Origin: Bacteroidota bacterium
GTDB lineage: Bacteria > Bacteroidota > Bacteroidia > Bacteroidales > JAAUTT01
Direction of reading: 5' to 3'
NCBI GenBank assembly: GCA_030706405.1
Contig: JAUZOO010000013.1
Span: 57,682-121,681 of the forward strand
Length of the DNA: 64,000 nucleotides
The notes under the pieces are model-generated. The model made no database searches and had not been told where the DNA came from. It was given only the letters and a program-made list of their open reading frames with translations. Positions 1-7,140 of this stretch are shown piece after piece. The translations under genes were made by a program, and so were the position numbers. Each line of letters starts with the position of its first letter. The first letter of the stretch is position 1.

Positions 1-240
1 GGGATGACTGTGGTAGTTGGCCACAATCTGAAGTCCCTTGTTACGGGCATCTTTCACGGTTCGAAACTGTTCAGCCGGATCGAACGAAAAATGTTCCGGG
101 CTGTGATCCACGTTAGTCAATGGATAACCGAACGATACGGAACCGTCGTTTCCGGCAAGATATCCGCAGGCTTCGTTAGGGAGATCAGCCTGTGCATGAG
201 CTATTATCTGATCGAGAACTTCACGTTTTATGGTAAGCAT
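1..240 (-). CDS. JAMM/MPN+ (M67) zinc metallopeptidase, N-terminal part, cut by the window edge
   Basis: The minus strand from the ATG at 240 gives 80 residues of a Mov34/MPN/PAD-1 (JAB) metalloprotease: an N-terminal helix (LTIKREVLDQIIAHAQ), then P-N-E-A-C-G-Y-L-A-G with the catalytic Glu of the family, then N-Y-H-S-H-P, the start of the HxH zinc motif. The rest (the distal Asp ligand) is off the left edge. Bacterial members trim C-terminal residues from ThiS/MoaD-like sulfur-carrier proteins to expose Gly-Gly, or act on related conjugates. The neighbouring E1-like protein and MetY make the sulfur-carrier role likely (HcyD-like). The start is supported because upstream codons in this frame reach a stop within a few residues. 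Family assignment is firm; the exact partner is inferred. Confidence 0.8.
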   Translation of the reverse strand, partial: MLTIKREVLDQIIAHAQADLPNEACGYLAGNDGSVSFGYPLTNVDHSPEHFSFDPAEQFRTVKDARNKGLQIVANYHSHP

Positions 241-368
241 GGAAATGGCGTTTTTAAATAATTTAATAATTCAGATCCAGAGATTCTAAAATTCTGAATT
301 CAATGTTCCCGGTTCAGGATTCCGGGTTATCGGTACAACGCTGAACCCTGACTCCTGAATATTGAATC

Positions 369-1175
369 TTAATGACTCTTCAATTCACACGTTGGCAACT
401 CATAGGTCTGTAACGCCGTGATGGTTGGATGCTCTCCGCAGATAGGACATTTGGGGTTTTTGCGAAATTTAATCGTCCGAAAGTCCATCGACAGGGCATT
501 GAACGTGAGCAGACGGTTGGTGAGCAGTTCACCTTTCTCAACGAAGAACTTCAGCACTTCGGTAGCCTGGATAGTACCGAGCATTCCGGCAATGGAACCG
601 AGTACCCCGGCTTGGGAACAGGTTGGAACAGCATTGGGCGGTGGCGGACTGTTAAATGCACAACGGTAACAGGCAGTACCGGGAGTATGGGTAAATGTTT
701 GCCCCTCAAACCGGAGAATACCTCCATGCGAAAAGGGTTTTCCGGCAAGTACGCAGGCATCGTTAATAAGAAACTTAGTTGGGAAGTTATCGGTTCCGTC
801 CACCACAATATCATATTCCTTAATGATGTCGAAAATATTGTAGGTCGAGAGCAATTCCTGATAAACAACCACCTTTACATCGGGGTTTAACTGTTCAATC
901 TTTTCTTTAGCCGACAAAACCTTGGCTTTATTCACATCATCCGTAAAATGGATCACCTGGCGTTGCAGGTTAGTCATGTCCACCACATCACCATCGATAA
1001 TTCCGATGGTGCCAACCCCGGCGGCAGCAAGATAAAGCGCCACGGGCGAACCCAGTCCGCCGGCTCCCACGATAAGAACCTTTCCGGCAGCAATTTTAAG
1101 TTGGCCTTCCACGCCAACATCTTGTAAAATTATGTGCCGGCTGTATCGTTCAATTTGTAAATCGGTAAATTCCAT
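369..1175 (-). CDS. HesA/MoeB/ThiF-family E1-like adenylyltransferase (HcyF-like)
   Basis: This 268-residue E1-like enzyme would adenylate the C-terminal Gly of a small ubiquitin-like sulfur carrier so that sulfur can be added as a thiocarboxylate. Visible are the N-terminal RYSRH signature, the ATP-binding G-A-G-G-L-G loop (37-42), D-x-D-V-V-D-x-T-N-L-Q-R-Q (61-73), D-G-T-D-N (126-130), a likely catalytic Cys186 in V-P-T-C-S-Q-A-G, and a structural zinc site from Cys169/Cys172 (CYRC) and Cys243/Cys246 (CPIC). Length is typical of MoeB/ThiF without a rhodanese domain. It lies between metY (38 nt upstream) and the JAMM protease gene on the same strand, so one sulfur-transfer operon is likely. 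MoeB (molybdopterin) or ThiF (thiamin) cannot be excluded from sequence alone, but no moa or thi gene is present here. Confidence 0.88.
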   Translation of the reverse strand: MEFTDLQIERYSRHIILQDVGVEGQLKIAAGKVLIVGAGGLGSPVALYLAAAGVGTIGIIDGDVVDMTNLQRQVIHFTDDVNKAKVLSAKEKIEQLNPDVKVVVYQELLSTYNIFDIIKEYDIVVDGTDNFPTKFLINDACVLAGKPFSHGGILRFEGQTFTHTPGTACYRCAFNSPPPPNAVPTCSQAGVLGSIAGMLGTIQATEVLKFFVEKGELLTNRLLTFNALSMDFRTIKFRKNPKCPICGEHPTITALQTYELPTCELKSH

Positions 1176-1213
1176 AGCTATTATTTTAATCTTTTAGAAA
1201 AATCAATTGTAAA

Positions 1214-2455
1214 TTATTCAATCCTTTCTATGGCCTGATGTATATCGTTAATCAGGTCGTCAATATCTTCAATGCCCACCGACAGCCGGATGAGTGTATC
1301 GGAAACATTGATACTTTCGCGTGTTTCGGGTGTAAAATCTCCGAAAATGGTCGATGCCGGATGAATTGCCAGGCTGCGGTTGTCATAAATATTGGTTGCC
1401 CGGTTGATAATCTGAAGGTTATTCAGGAACCTGAAGCTTTCGGCACGCGAACGGAAGTCGAATGTTATGATAGCTCCCGGATTTTCCCCGAATTGTTTCC
1501 TTCCTAAATCATAAAAAGGAGAATTCTTTAGCCCCGGATAGTTTACCTGCTTAATCTTTGATTCAGTTTGGAGGTATTCAGCCAACAAAAGACTGTTGTT
1601 TGCGGCTTTATTAAACCGCAAGTCAAGAGTTTCCAGCCCAAGACTTTGCAGGTAGGCGTGGAATGGCGAAAGGCAGGCGCCGAGGTTTCGCTGTATTTCC
1701 TTACGAAGCTTGGCATTAAAGGCAAACGGGCCAAAGCGACGAGCAAAATCGTTGAGTTTGGCGTTCCGGCTCCAATCGAACCGCCCGTAATCGATGATGA
1801 GTCCTCCGGTAGAAGTTGCTCCTCCGGAAATAATCTTAGTACTCGAAATCACTTCGATGTCCACGCCAAATGCAGGAGCGTTAAACGTATTGGGAGGTGT
1901 AAGCGTACTGTCGGCAATCACGGCGACTCCGTGTTCATGGGCAATCTTCGATAAAACAGCGATGTCCACAATTTCGAGCTGGGGATTGGTTATCGTTTCG
2001 AAAAACAAGGCAACGGTATTTTCGTCGATGGCGGCTTTAACTTCCTCAAAATTGGTTAAATCTACCAGTTTTGTTTCCACGCCAAACGCCTTTAATGTTG
2101 AAGTTAAGAAAGACAACGAATTACCAAAAAGATGTTTAGACGTAACGATGTTATCGCCAGCCTGAGTAAGCGTAAAAAAGGTATTGGAAATGGCTGCCAT
2201 TCCAGAGCCGAGGGCAGTTACGCCCAGAGCTCCGGTTATTGAACGCACGCGTTTTTCAAAATTTTCAACGGTAGGGTTGGAAACTCGCGAATAGGTATGG
2301 TCCGGGCGTCGGCCCTGAAAAGCGTCGGCCATCTCTTCGGCAGTTTCAAAATCGAAGGCAGCGTTACTGTATATCGGCAGGTGAAGGGCGTTGTGTGCAT
2401 CCTTTCTGGCATAGCCGGTATGGATTACTTTGGTTGAAAATCCTTTTAATTCCAT
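1214..2455 (-). CDS. metY: O-acetylhomoserine sulfhydrylase (Cys/Met-metabolism PLP enzyme)
   Basis: Fold-type I PLP enzyme that makes homocysteine from an O-acylated homoserine and a sulfide donor. It shows the start motif F-S-T-K-V-I-H-T-G, substrate/PLP-phosphate segment Y-S-R-V-S-N-P-T, G-S-G-M-A-A-I, D-S-T-L-T-P-P and the PLP lysine in S-S-T-K-I-I-S-G-G (K207 counted from the ATG at 2455). About 413 residues suits MetY; cystathionine gamma-lyase/synthase are usually shorter. An in-frame TTG at 2479 would add eight residues, but the ATG at 2455 has the conserved family start and a Bacteroidota-like A-rich approach (ACATAAAACAA), so I chose it. It is the first gene of the metY-E1-JAMM set and sits behind a long, structured leader with palindromes near the probable promoter. 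A methionine gamma-lyase is the main alternative. Confidence 0.85.
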   Translation of the reverse strand: MELKGFSTKVIHTGYARKDAHNALHLPIYSNAAFDFETAEEMADAFQGRRPDHTYSRVSNPTVENFEKRVRSITGALGVTALGSGMAAISNTFFTLTQAGDNIVTSKHLFGNSLSFLTSTLKAFGVETKLVDLTNFEEVKAAIDENTVALFFETITNPQLEIVDIAVLSKIAHEHGVAVIADSTLTPPNTFNAPAFGVDIEVISSTKIISGGATSTGGLIIDYGRFDWSRNAKLNDFARRFGPFAFNAKLRKEIQRNLGACLSPFHAYLQSLGLETLDLRFNKAANNSLLLAEYLQTESKIKQVNYPGLKNSPFYDLGRKQFGENPGAIITFDFRSRAESFRFLNNLQIINRATNIYDNRSLAIHPASTIFGDFTPETRESINVSDTLIRLSVGIEDIDDLINDIHQAIERIE

Positions 2456-2527
2456 TTGTTTTATGTTGGTTTCGGGCAAAACACCCGAATATGTCGTGTT
2501 TTATTGATTGAAAGTTGGTTTTGGAAG

Positions 2528-2588
2528 AATCCTTATTCACATCGCGTTTGATAAGGATTAATACAGATTATTATGCGCCAATGCGCAT
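2528..2588 (-). promoter_or_regulatory. Two hairpins in the metY 5' leader
   Basis: AATCCTTAT (2528-2536) pairs perfectly with ATAAGGATT (2551-2559) across a 14-nt loop, and ATGCGC (2573-2578) pairs with GCGCAT (2583-2588) across a CAAT tetraloop. Both lie between the likely promoter/operator region (about 2730-2800) and the metY start, so they would be in the 5' untranslated RNA. I could not match the region to the S-box (SAM-I) core or to SAM-II by eye. A cis-regulatory RNA role is inference. Confidence 0.4.
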
Positions 2589-2749
2589 TCGTACCTTCGA
2601 AATAAAAGAAAAGGGTAACATGCCGGTTTTTGGTTCGGCGATAAAGAATAACTCAAATAAAAAATACAGATAGTTCGCTGTCCTTACATGCATAGCGCAA
2701 ATATTAAAATCGTTGATTGTCTGCTATGCTACAAAGGTGCAACTCGTTG

Positions 2750-2802
2750 ACAAGGTTATAAATACCTTGTATGAGGTATATTGGCATACCTAAATTTAGG
2801 TA
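2750..2802. promoter_or_regulatory. Cluster of three palindromic operator-like sites upstream of metY
   Basis: Three dyads occur within 53 bp: ACAAGGT-N7-ACCTTGT (2750-2770), AGGTAT-N6-ATACCT (2774-2791) and the perfect 16-bp palindrome TACCTAAATTTAGGTA (2787-2802). All carry an AGGT/ACCT half-site core. A weak minus-strand -7 box (CACCTTTG, 2739-2732) lies next to them. The arrangement suggests dimeric repressor sites controlling metY. The Rrf2 gene at 3925-4362 is the obvious candidate regulator, but that link is inferred from proximity and from known Rrf2 control of sulfur genes (CymR in Firmicutes). Confidence 0.5.
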
Positions 2803-2981
2803 GGGTATAAAAACGTAGGGACAGGTAGAACAAAACACTATAAAATGAAATTCATCTTTATCTGTCTCTTACTAATCCATGTACATTTTATAATAAACAG
2901 TATAGAGGGATGCTTAACAGAAAACCGGGGTGTATCACTACAGCCCGGCTTTAAACTATTACTAACCAATCAAACCTAAAT

Positions 2982-3044
2982 ATGAAAAAACTACTAACTA
3001 TGCTTTTATATTTTTTAATTTATTCTGTCAGTTCTCTAGTGTGA
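2982..3044 (+). pseudogene. Stub of a secreted-protein gene (signal peptide only)
   Basis: ATG at 2982 begins a 20-codon frame, MKKLLTMLLYFLIYSVSSLV, then TGA at 3042. It looks exactly like a Bacteroidota signal peptide preceded by a typical A/C-rich untranslated leader, but nothing follows it. The sequence then runs into the IS-derived debris at 3169 onward. The simplest reading is the 5' end of an exported protein gene whose body was lost during insertion/deletion. The parent family cannot be told from a signal peptide. Confidence 0.4.
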
Positions 3045-3168
3045 TGTTTTGTTGATACCAACATAGTGTAAAGTACTGTTAACGAAATGTAATGAACATT
3101 AAAGGTTGTTAAAAGTTATGTTTTATTGATACAAACTTTAGAAGTTATAGTTACTTCCAGCTAGAATA

Positions 3169-3204
3169 GTTTCTAAAATTTATTAGGTAATAAAAAAATA
3201 TATA
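3169..3204. repeat. 36-bp repeat, copy 1 (next to IS1595 remnant)
   Basis: A 36-bp segment starting GTTTCTAAAATTTATTAGG and ending in AAAAAAATATATA is identical to 7507-7542, in the same orientation. Copy 1 lies 5 bp past the stop codon of the truncated transposase, so it is probably the 3'-terminal region of that insertion sequence. The match ends abruptly at both sides. Confidence 0.65.
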
Positions 3205-3209
3205 AATGA

Positions 3210-3518
3210 TTATCGTACCCTGTACCTAAATTCATTTTTCGAAGCGACCGATACCACTAAAAGCCTATCAAACATAACTTCTCCCAAATACCGTCTATTG
3301 AACTTGTAGCAAAATTCGTTTAGATAACTCTGCAGAAACTCAGGTTTGATGCGATGATGGATATCCAAAGCATCCTTTTGGCATTACCAATAGCCAAATG
3401 TACCCATGGTAAAATTACACCGATCTTTTCCTTGGGGATTACCTGAGCTTGGTGTTGGTTTACCATGTTTTCCAAGTCCACATAGGACGTGAAACCGTCC
3501 GGACCGCCAGATGTCTAA
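3210..3518 (-). pseudogene. Truncated, frameshifted IS1595-family transposase (C-terminal part)
   Basis: Read on the minus strand, codons from about 3515 give D-G-F-T-S-Y-V-D-L-E-N, then P-W-V-H-L-A-I-G-N-A-K-R. After a frame change near 3361-3375 come H-H-R-I-K-P-E-F-L-Q-S-Y-L-N-E-F-C-Y and F-N-R-R-Y-F-G-E, ending D-R-L-L-V-V-S-V-A-S-K-N-E-F-R-Y-R-V-R before TAA at 3212-3210. The W-V-H, A-K-R, FLQ-YLNEF-Y-FNRR pattern is that of the DDE transposases of the IS1595 (ISXO2-like) group. The N-terminal two thirds are missing: the frame closes at about 3518, right beside a terminator. It cannot be active. Confidence 0.75.
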
Positions 3519-3540
3519 AACAAAAGACGCCAAAAGTAAG

Positions 3541-3578
3541 AAAAACCTCTCAAATTCAGTGAATTTGAGAGGTTTTTT
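3541..3578. terminator. Strong bidirectional intrinsic terminator
   Basis: An 18-bp perfect inverted repeat (3541-3558 with 3560-3577; core AACCTCTCAAATTC / GAATTTGAGAGGTT) has an A-run on the left and a T-run on the right, so it can terminate transcription from both directions. It sits between the transposase remnant and the Rrf2 gene end and insulates the sulfur block from the Rrf2/AraC genes. Confidence 0.8.
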
Positions 3579-3924
3579 CGTTTATACACAGCCAGTTCCC
3601 GGCCACGAAAAAGCCCAAAAAAGACAAGTTTGGGGAATTTAACTGTACCCCCTCCTTTTTCATTTTAAAGGAGCGCAGCCTTTAGATCTACAAAGAGGGT
3701 CCTGCTTTTTCCTAAGTGACGCACCTTTGTCGATTATTAGCGTTTGTATAGATGCTAAAACCGCCAAAGCAATCAGCAAAACAAAAGAGGCTTCGAGCTA
3801 TAACTCCTTTCTTGACTCTATTAAAGCGAGCATTTAGGTTTCCATCGGCTCCGCTTACTTGGGTTTGTGGCAAATGCTAATGCCAAATAATCATTCTACA
3901 AAAGCCTTATTTTAATTCTTAAAA
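3579..3924. other. Intergenic stretch with no recognised content
   Basis: About 345 bp between the terminator and the Rrf2 stop codon. No long frame, no tRNA-like structure and no repeat shared with the rest of the window was found. It may be more decayed mobile-element DNA, but I see no positive evidence. Confidence 0.4.
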
Positions 3925-4362
3925 TCAACTGTTTTCCAGTTCCAATTCTTTCGCCACTTCAAGATCTATAAGACCATGAAGGGTATGAGAAAGCATGAAA
4001 TTTTTCATTTCAAGGTTAAACTCTGAGAGGAAGCAATGTGCTCCACAAGTTGGCGATCTTTGGCAAATAGTTGAATCCAAAAGGCATGGATTGATATTCA
4101 ATTCCGGTTCAAATGCCTTATATATATCATAAATTGTAATCTCAGACGGGTCCTTTGTTAGTTTATAACCACCACTTTTTTTCCCGCCGATCCTATATAT
4201 CAATCCGGCAACTTTTAAAGAATTAACGATCTGATCGAGAAACTTAACAGAAATATCCTGTTTTAGTGCAATATCCTTCTGCCTCAAGCCATTTGGATCC
4301 GAACTTTTGGCCAGTTCGATAAGTGCTTTAATACCGCAATGTAATTTTGCGTTAATCTTCAT
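3925..4362 (-). CDS. Rrf2-family transcriptional regulator with a C-terminal cysteine cluster
   Basis: 145 residues with the Rrf2 winged helix: an N-terminal helix with a Cys (MKINAKLHCGIKALIELA), a recognition region Q-K-D-I-A-L-K-Q-D-I-S-V-K-F-L-D-Q-I-V-N-S-L-K, and a wing ending G-G-Y-K-L-T-K. Cys93, Cys100, Cys106 and Cys110 follow, with spacing close to the three Fe-S ligand cysteines of IscR (92/98/104), so an Fe-S or redox/sulfur-responsive sensor is plausible. Rrf2 proteins include CymR (cysteine control), IscR and NsrR. The gene stands alone behind a strong terminator. The palindromes 1.1 kb away before metY are candidate targets. Family call is firm; the signal sensed is not known. 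Confidence 0.85.
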   Translation of the reverse strand: MKINAKLHCGIKALIELAKSSDPNGLRQKDIALKQDISVKFLDQIVNSLKVAGLIYRIGGKKSGGYKLTKDPSEITIYDIYKAFEPELNINPCLLDSTICQRSPTCGAHCFLSEFNLEMKNFMLSHTLHGLIDLEVAKELELENS

Positions 4363-4566
4363 TTTGATGATTATCTAAAAATAATATTTACAAATTTCGT
4401 AATAATCCTGATGTTTACAACTTTGATATTACCTTTTATAATTCCCCTGTCACAGCACTGGCAGATGGTTGTTATGGTAGATGCAACAGGGTTTACAGCA
4501 GATAACTCGCTATTGTTTGGAGACAATTCCTGAACAATAACATTGGTAAAGCGACTATAGTCCAAG

Positions 4567-5430
4567 TCAATTCTTAAATTGTTTCCGGTATTCCGACGGA
4601 GGCAGGCCGGTAGTTTTCTTAAATTGTTTATTAAAATGGCTCAGGTTATTGAAACCGCTGTCCAAGCAAACTTCCAAAACGCTCAGTTCAAAGTCCATCA
4701 ACAGTTTACAGGCAAATTCAATTTTTATCAGGTTAAGATATTCAAACAGCGTCATTCCCATATTGGCGCGAAAAAAACGACACAACGACCCTTCTGCCAT
4801 ATTAACCATCGAAGCTAAATTTTTCAGGTTCAGCTCCTCGCGATAGTTGTTCATTAAGTAATCATGAATTACTGCTATCCGCTTATTCGAGGTGGAGAAC
4901 CGCTTCTTCAGATAATCTTTACTTGCCAACGGAACATTCGTTTCACTCTTCCCAATAATATCCATCAGCTTAAAGAACCCAAGCATCCGTTCAAAATTAT
5001 CAAGGTACGGCAGTTGAAGCATTATCTCGCTGACTTTGTTAAGGGTATGGCCAACGATTTGAATGCCCCGGTCGGACAACGACAGTGCCTTGGAAACAAA
5101 CTTAAATTCGGGCAGACCCAACATTTGCGGACTTAATAAGTCGGATGGAAACTGAAGGAACACCATTTCGAGGTTACGACTCGAAATCGATTGCGGCTCT
5201 TTATTGGCTATCCAAACATGAGGAAGCCTTCGCCCTATAAATACCAGGTCGCCGGGCTGAAATTCCTCAATCGAATCACCAACAATCCTCTTTCCCGACC
5301 CCTCGGTAATAAAACTTATCTCAAAATTATTATGATAATGCCAGGTACTTTTTTCGAGGTTATCCTGAAAAATCCCGATAAAGAACGATTCGTCTCCTTT
5401 TATACTTTTTTCTTCCAATAAAGCCGGCAT
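4567..5430 (-). CDS. AraC-family transcriptional regulator (cupin sensor plus HTH)
   Basis: 287 residues. An N-terminal cupin/AraC-ligand domain (about 20-110) has H-Y-H-N-N-F-E-I-S-F-I and Q-P-G-D-L-V-F-I-G. A C-terminal double helix-turn-helix (about 185-285) shows L-N-L-K-N-L-A-S-M-V-N-M and the second motif L-D-S-G-F-N-N-L-S-H-F-N-K-Q-F-K-K-T-T-G-L-P-P-S-E-Y-R. It is divergent from the mtaB-like gene with a 244-bp shared spacer holding a dyad and a Bacteroidota -7 box, so it probably controls that gene in response to a small molecule. The ligand is unknown. Confidence 0.9.
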   Translation of the reverse strand: MPALLEEKSIKGDESFFIGIFQDNLEKSTWHYHNNFEISFITEGSGKRIVGDSIEEFQPGDLVFIGRRLPHVWIANKEPQSISSRNLEMVFLQFPSDLLSPQMLGLPEFKFVSKALSLSDRGIQIVGHTLNKVSEIMLQLPYLDNFERMLGFFKLMDIIGKSETNVPLASKDYLKKRFSTSNKRIAVIHDYLMNNYREELNLKNLASMVNMAEGSLCRFFRANMGMTLFEYLNLIKIEFACKLLMDFELSVLEVCLDSGFNNLSHFNKQFKKTTGLPPSEYRKQFKN

Positions 5431-5473
5431 AGTAATGGATATTGTACCCGAAAATAAATTAGGGTTAATATAG

Positions 5474-5528
5474 CATCAAAACTAGTAAATATTGATGTAG
5501 TTTCCGATAAGCTTCCTATCTAATTTTG
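5474..5528 (+). promoter_or_regulatory. Candidate operator and promoter of the mtaB-like gene
   Basis: CATCAA (5474-5479) and TTGATG (5492-5497) form an inverted repeat with a 12-bp spacer. Downstream, TAATTTTG (5521-5528) fits the Bacteroidota -7 consensus TAnnTTTG. The dyad covers the expected -33 area, as would suit an AraC-type regulator site. This implies a leader of about 140 nt. No good TTTG -33 box is seen. Confidence 0.35.
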
Positions 5529-5674
5529 AACTATTCCCTGGTTGGTAAAAAGCTCATTTACAGAAATGCATTTCGTTGCAAGCAGCTGTCTGTTCAAATG
5601 TTTCCATGCATGGGGCGTACCAATCAAACTAAAATTGCAGATGAACAATTAAACAATTATTAAAATAAAAATCG

Positions 5675-7051
5675 ATGAAATACAAAAACTTAGTAATAAC
5701 CAATCCCGAAGATTTGATGTTTGGGATTGCTCCATCTCCGGTTAAAACTCGTCGCGGACTGGAAATTGGCGGTGGGCAGGTTTATACCGAACTGAACTTT
5801 ACGCTTCCGGTAATGAGCATTGACGACAATTCGTTAAACCAGGTTTACTCGCATTACCGCGACATCGCGCAGGGAGCTTTACAGCGTGCCTTGGAGTTAA
5901 ACACCAAAGGCGTGGTGCTTGAGTTCGAAACTCTCCTTGAAATGACTAAAAAGCCGGATATTGCCGTGGAAATCGTTAAAATTATGAATGATATTTGCGA
6001 AAATTTCTATCAAAACCACGGGCTTAAATCAGAAATAAGGCTTACCCCAAATGACTTGCGCGAATTTGAACGGCCGGCCAAACAACGAACCACTGCTTTA
6101 CTGGAACCGATGATGGAAGTTTTTGAACGTGGCGCTATTGCCGGCGGTGATCTGTTATCAATTGAAAGTACGGGCGGAAAAGAAATCTCGGACGATGCAT
6201 TAATGATGTGCGACATTAAAGCCGAGGTCTTTGCTCTGTCAGTTTTGGGTGTACGGGATATGAAGTTCCTTTGGCAAAAGATCGTTTCCATCGCCGATAA
6301 GACCGGCCGGATCGCTGCAGGAGACTCCGCCTGCGGATTCAGCAACACCGCCATGGTATTGGCCGAAAAAAAATATATTCCCCGTTTGTTTGCAGCCCTG
6401 GTACGGGTTATCTCCGTGGTTCGTTCTATCGTAGCCATCGAAGAAGGCGCTGTTGGCCCCGATAAGGATTGCGGATACGAAGGTCCGTTCCTGAAAGCAA
6501 TTACCGGTATTCCAATTTCGATGGAAGGGAAAACGGCAGCCTGCGCACATTTAAGCCCCATTGGGAATATCGCCTCGGCTTGTACCGATTTATGGAGCAA
6601 CGAATCGGTGCAAAACATAAAACTATTGTCGGGAATGGCGCCAACGGCTTATATGGAACAGCTTGAATATGATGTACGCCTGATGAACGAAGCTCTGCGC
6701 TCAGGAAAAATGCACAGTCAGATACTGCAACAGCTTTTGGTAAACTCCGATATTTATACCGATCCGCAAGCTTTGGTGCTCTCGCCCGAAAATGTAATCC
6801 GCATCTCAAAAGAACTCGTTAAAGGCGAGTCGTATGTGGCTAATGCTCGAAACGGGACCCTGGCTGCCCTCGACATCATCGAAGAAGCCATTAACTCGGG
6901 ACAACTGAAAATACCCGAACTCGAAGCCATGTACCTTCCCATTCTTCGCGACGACCTGAACAGCATTCCCGACAGCGAAGATGATTTTGTAAATATGATG
7001 ATGCCCTTGTTAGATCAGCATAAATTTATTCCTGCTGAATATGGATTGTAA
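5675..7051 (+). CDS. mtaB: Methanol:corrinoid methyltransferase (MtaB-like, zinc-dependent)
   Basis: A 458-residue TIM-barrel protein of the MtaB family, which moves the methyl group of methanol to the Co(I) of a corrinoid protein (MtaC). The zinc ligands of Methanosarcina MtaB (Glu164, Cys220, Cys269) line up with Glu164 (L-S-I-E-S-T-G-G-K-E), Cys220 (A-A-G-D-S-A-C-G-F-S-N-T-A) and probably Cys266 (G-P-D-K-D-C-G-Y-E-G); Cys290 is a second candidate for the third ligand. Length matches the archaeal/acetogen enzymes. It is monocistronic: an AraC regulator diverges upstream and a hairpin follows the stop. No MtaC (corrinoid protein), MtaA or reactivase gene lies in the window, so partners must be elsewhere or the substrate differs. 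Such genes are uncommon in Bacteroidota. Confidence 0.88.
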   Translation: MKYKNLVITNPEDLMFGIAPSPVKTRRGLEIGGGQVYTELNFTLPVMSIDDNSLNQVYSHYRDIAQGALQRALELNTKGVVLEFETLLEMTKKPDIAVEIVKIMNDICENFYQNHGLKSEIRLTPNDLREFERPAKQRTTALLEPMMEVFERGAIAGGDLLSIESTGGKEISDDALMMCDIKAEVFALSVLGVRDMKFLWQKIVSIADKTGRIAAGDSACGFSNTAMVLAEKKYIPRLFAALVRVISVVRSIVAIEEGAVGPDKDCGYEGPFLKAITGIPISMEGKTAACAHLSPIGNIASACTDLWSNESVQNIKLLSGMAPTAYMEQLEYDVRLMNEALRSGKMHSQILQQLLVNSDIYTDPQALVLSPENVIRISKELVKGESYVANARNGTLAALDIIEEAINSGQLKIPELEAMYLPILRDDLNSIPDSEDDFVNMMMPLLDQHKFIPAEYGL

Positions 7052-7077
7052 CCATACTAACCGGTTGATATAAATGC

Positions 7078-7140
7078 AAACTACCGGCTGCTACGCGCTT
7101 TCTGAGACATACTCAACTTCGAAGTAGCAACGGTAGTTTT
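7078..7140 (+). terminator. Imperfect hairpin after the mtaB-like gene
   Basis: AAACTACCG-GC-TGCTAC (7078-7094) pairs with GTAGCA-A-CGGTAGTTT (7124-7139) around a 29-nt loop and runs into TTTT. It starts 26 nt after the stop codon, the place for an intrinsic terminator. The long loop and internal bulge lower confidence. Confidence 0.5.

Noticed and set aside
4..261. 85-codon plus-strand frame at the left edge
   Set aside because: The opposite strand encodes the JAMM motif N-Y-H-S-H-P in a convincing gene; the plus frame is its shadow.
2480..2740. SAM-I or SAM-II riboswitch before metY
   Set aside because: The conserved core strings of these classes are not seen by eye; only generic hairpins remain. 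A covariance search would be decisive.
2845..2979. 44-codon plus-strand frame beginning M-K-F-I-F-I-C-L-L-L
   Set aside because: Hydrophobic start resembles a signal peptide but the rest is unstructured and it overlaps the leader of the better-looking stub at 2982.
4371..4565. 64-codon minus-strand frame between the AraC and Rrf2 genes
   Set aside because: It needs a TTG start directly after the AraC stop, has no family resemblance and no ribosome-binding context; treated as chance.
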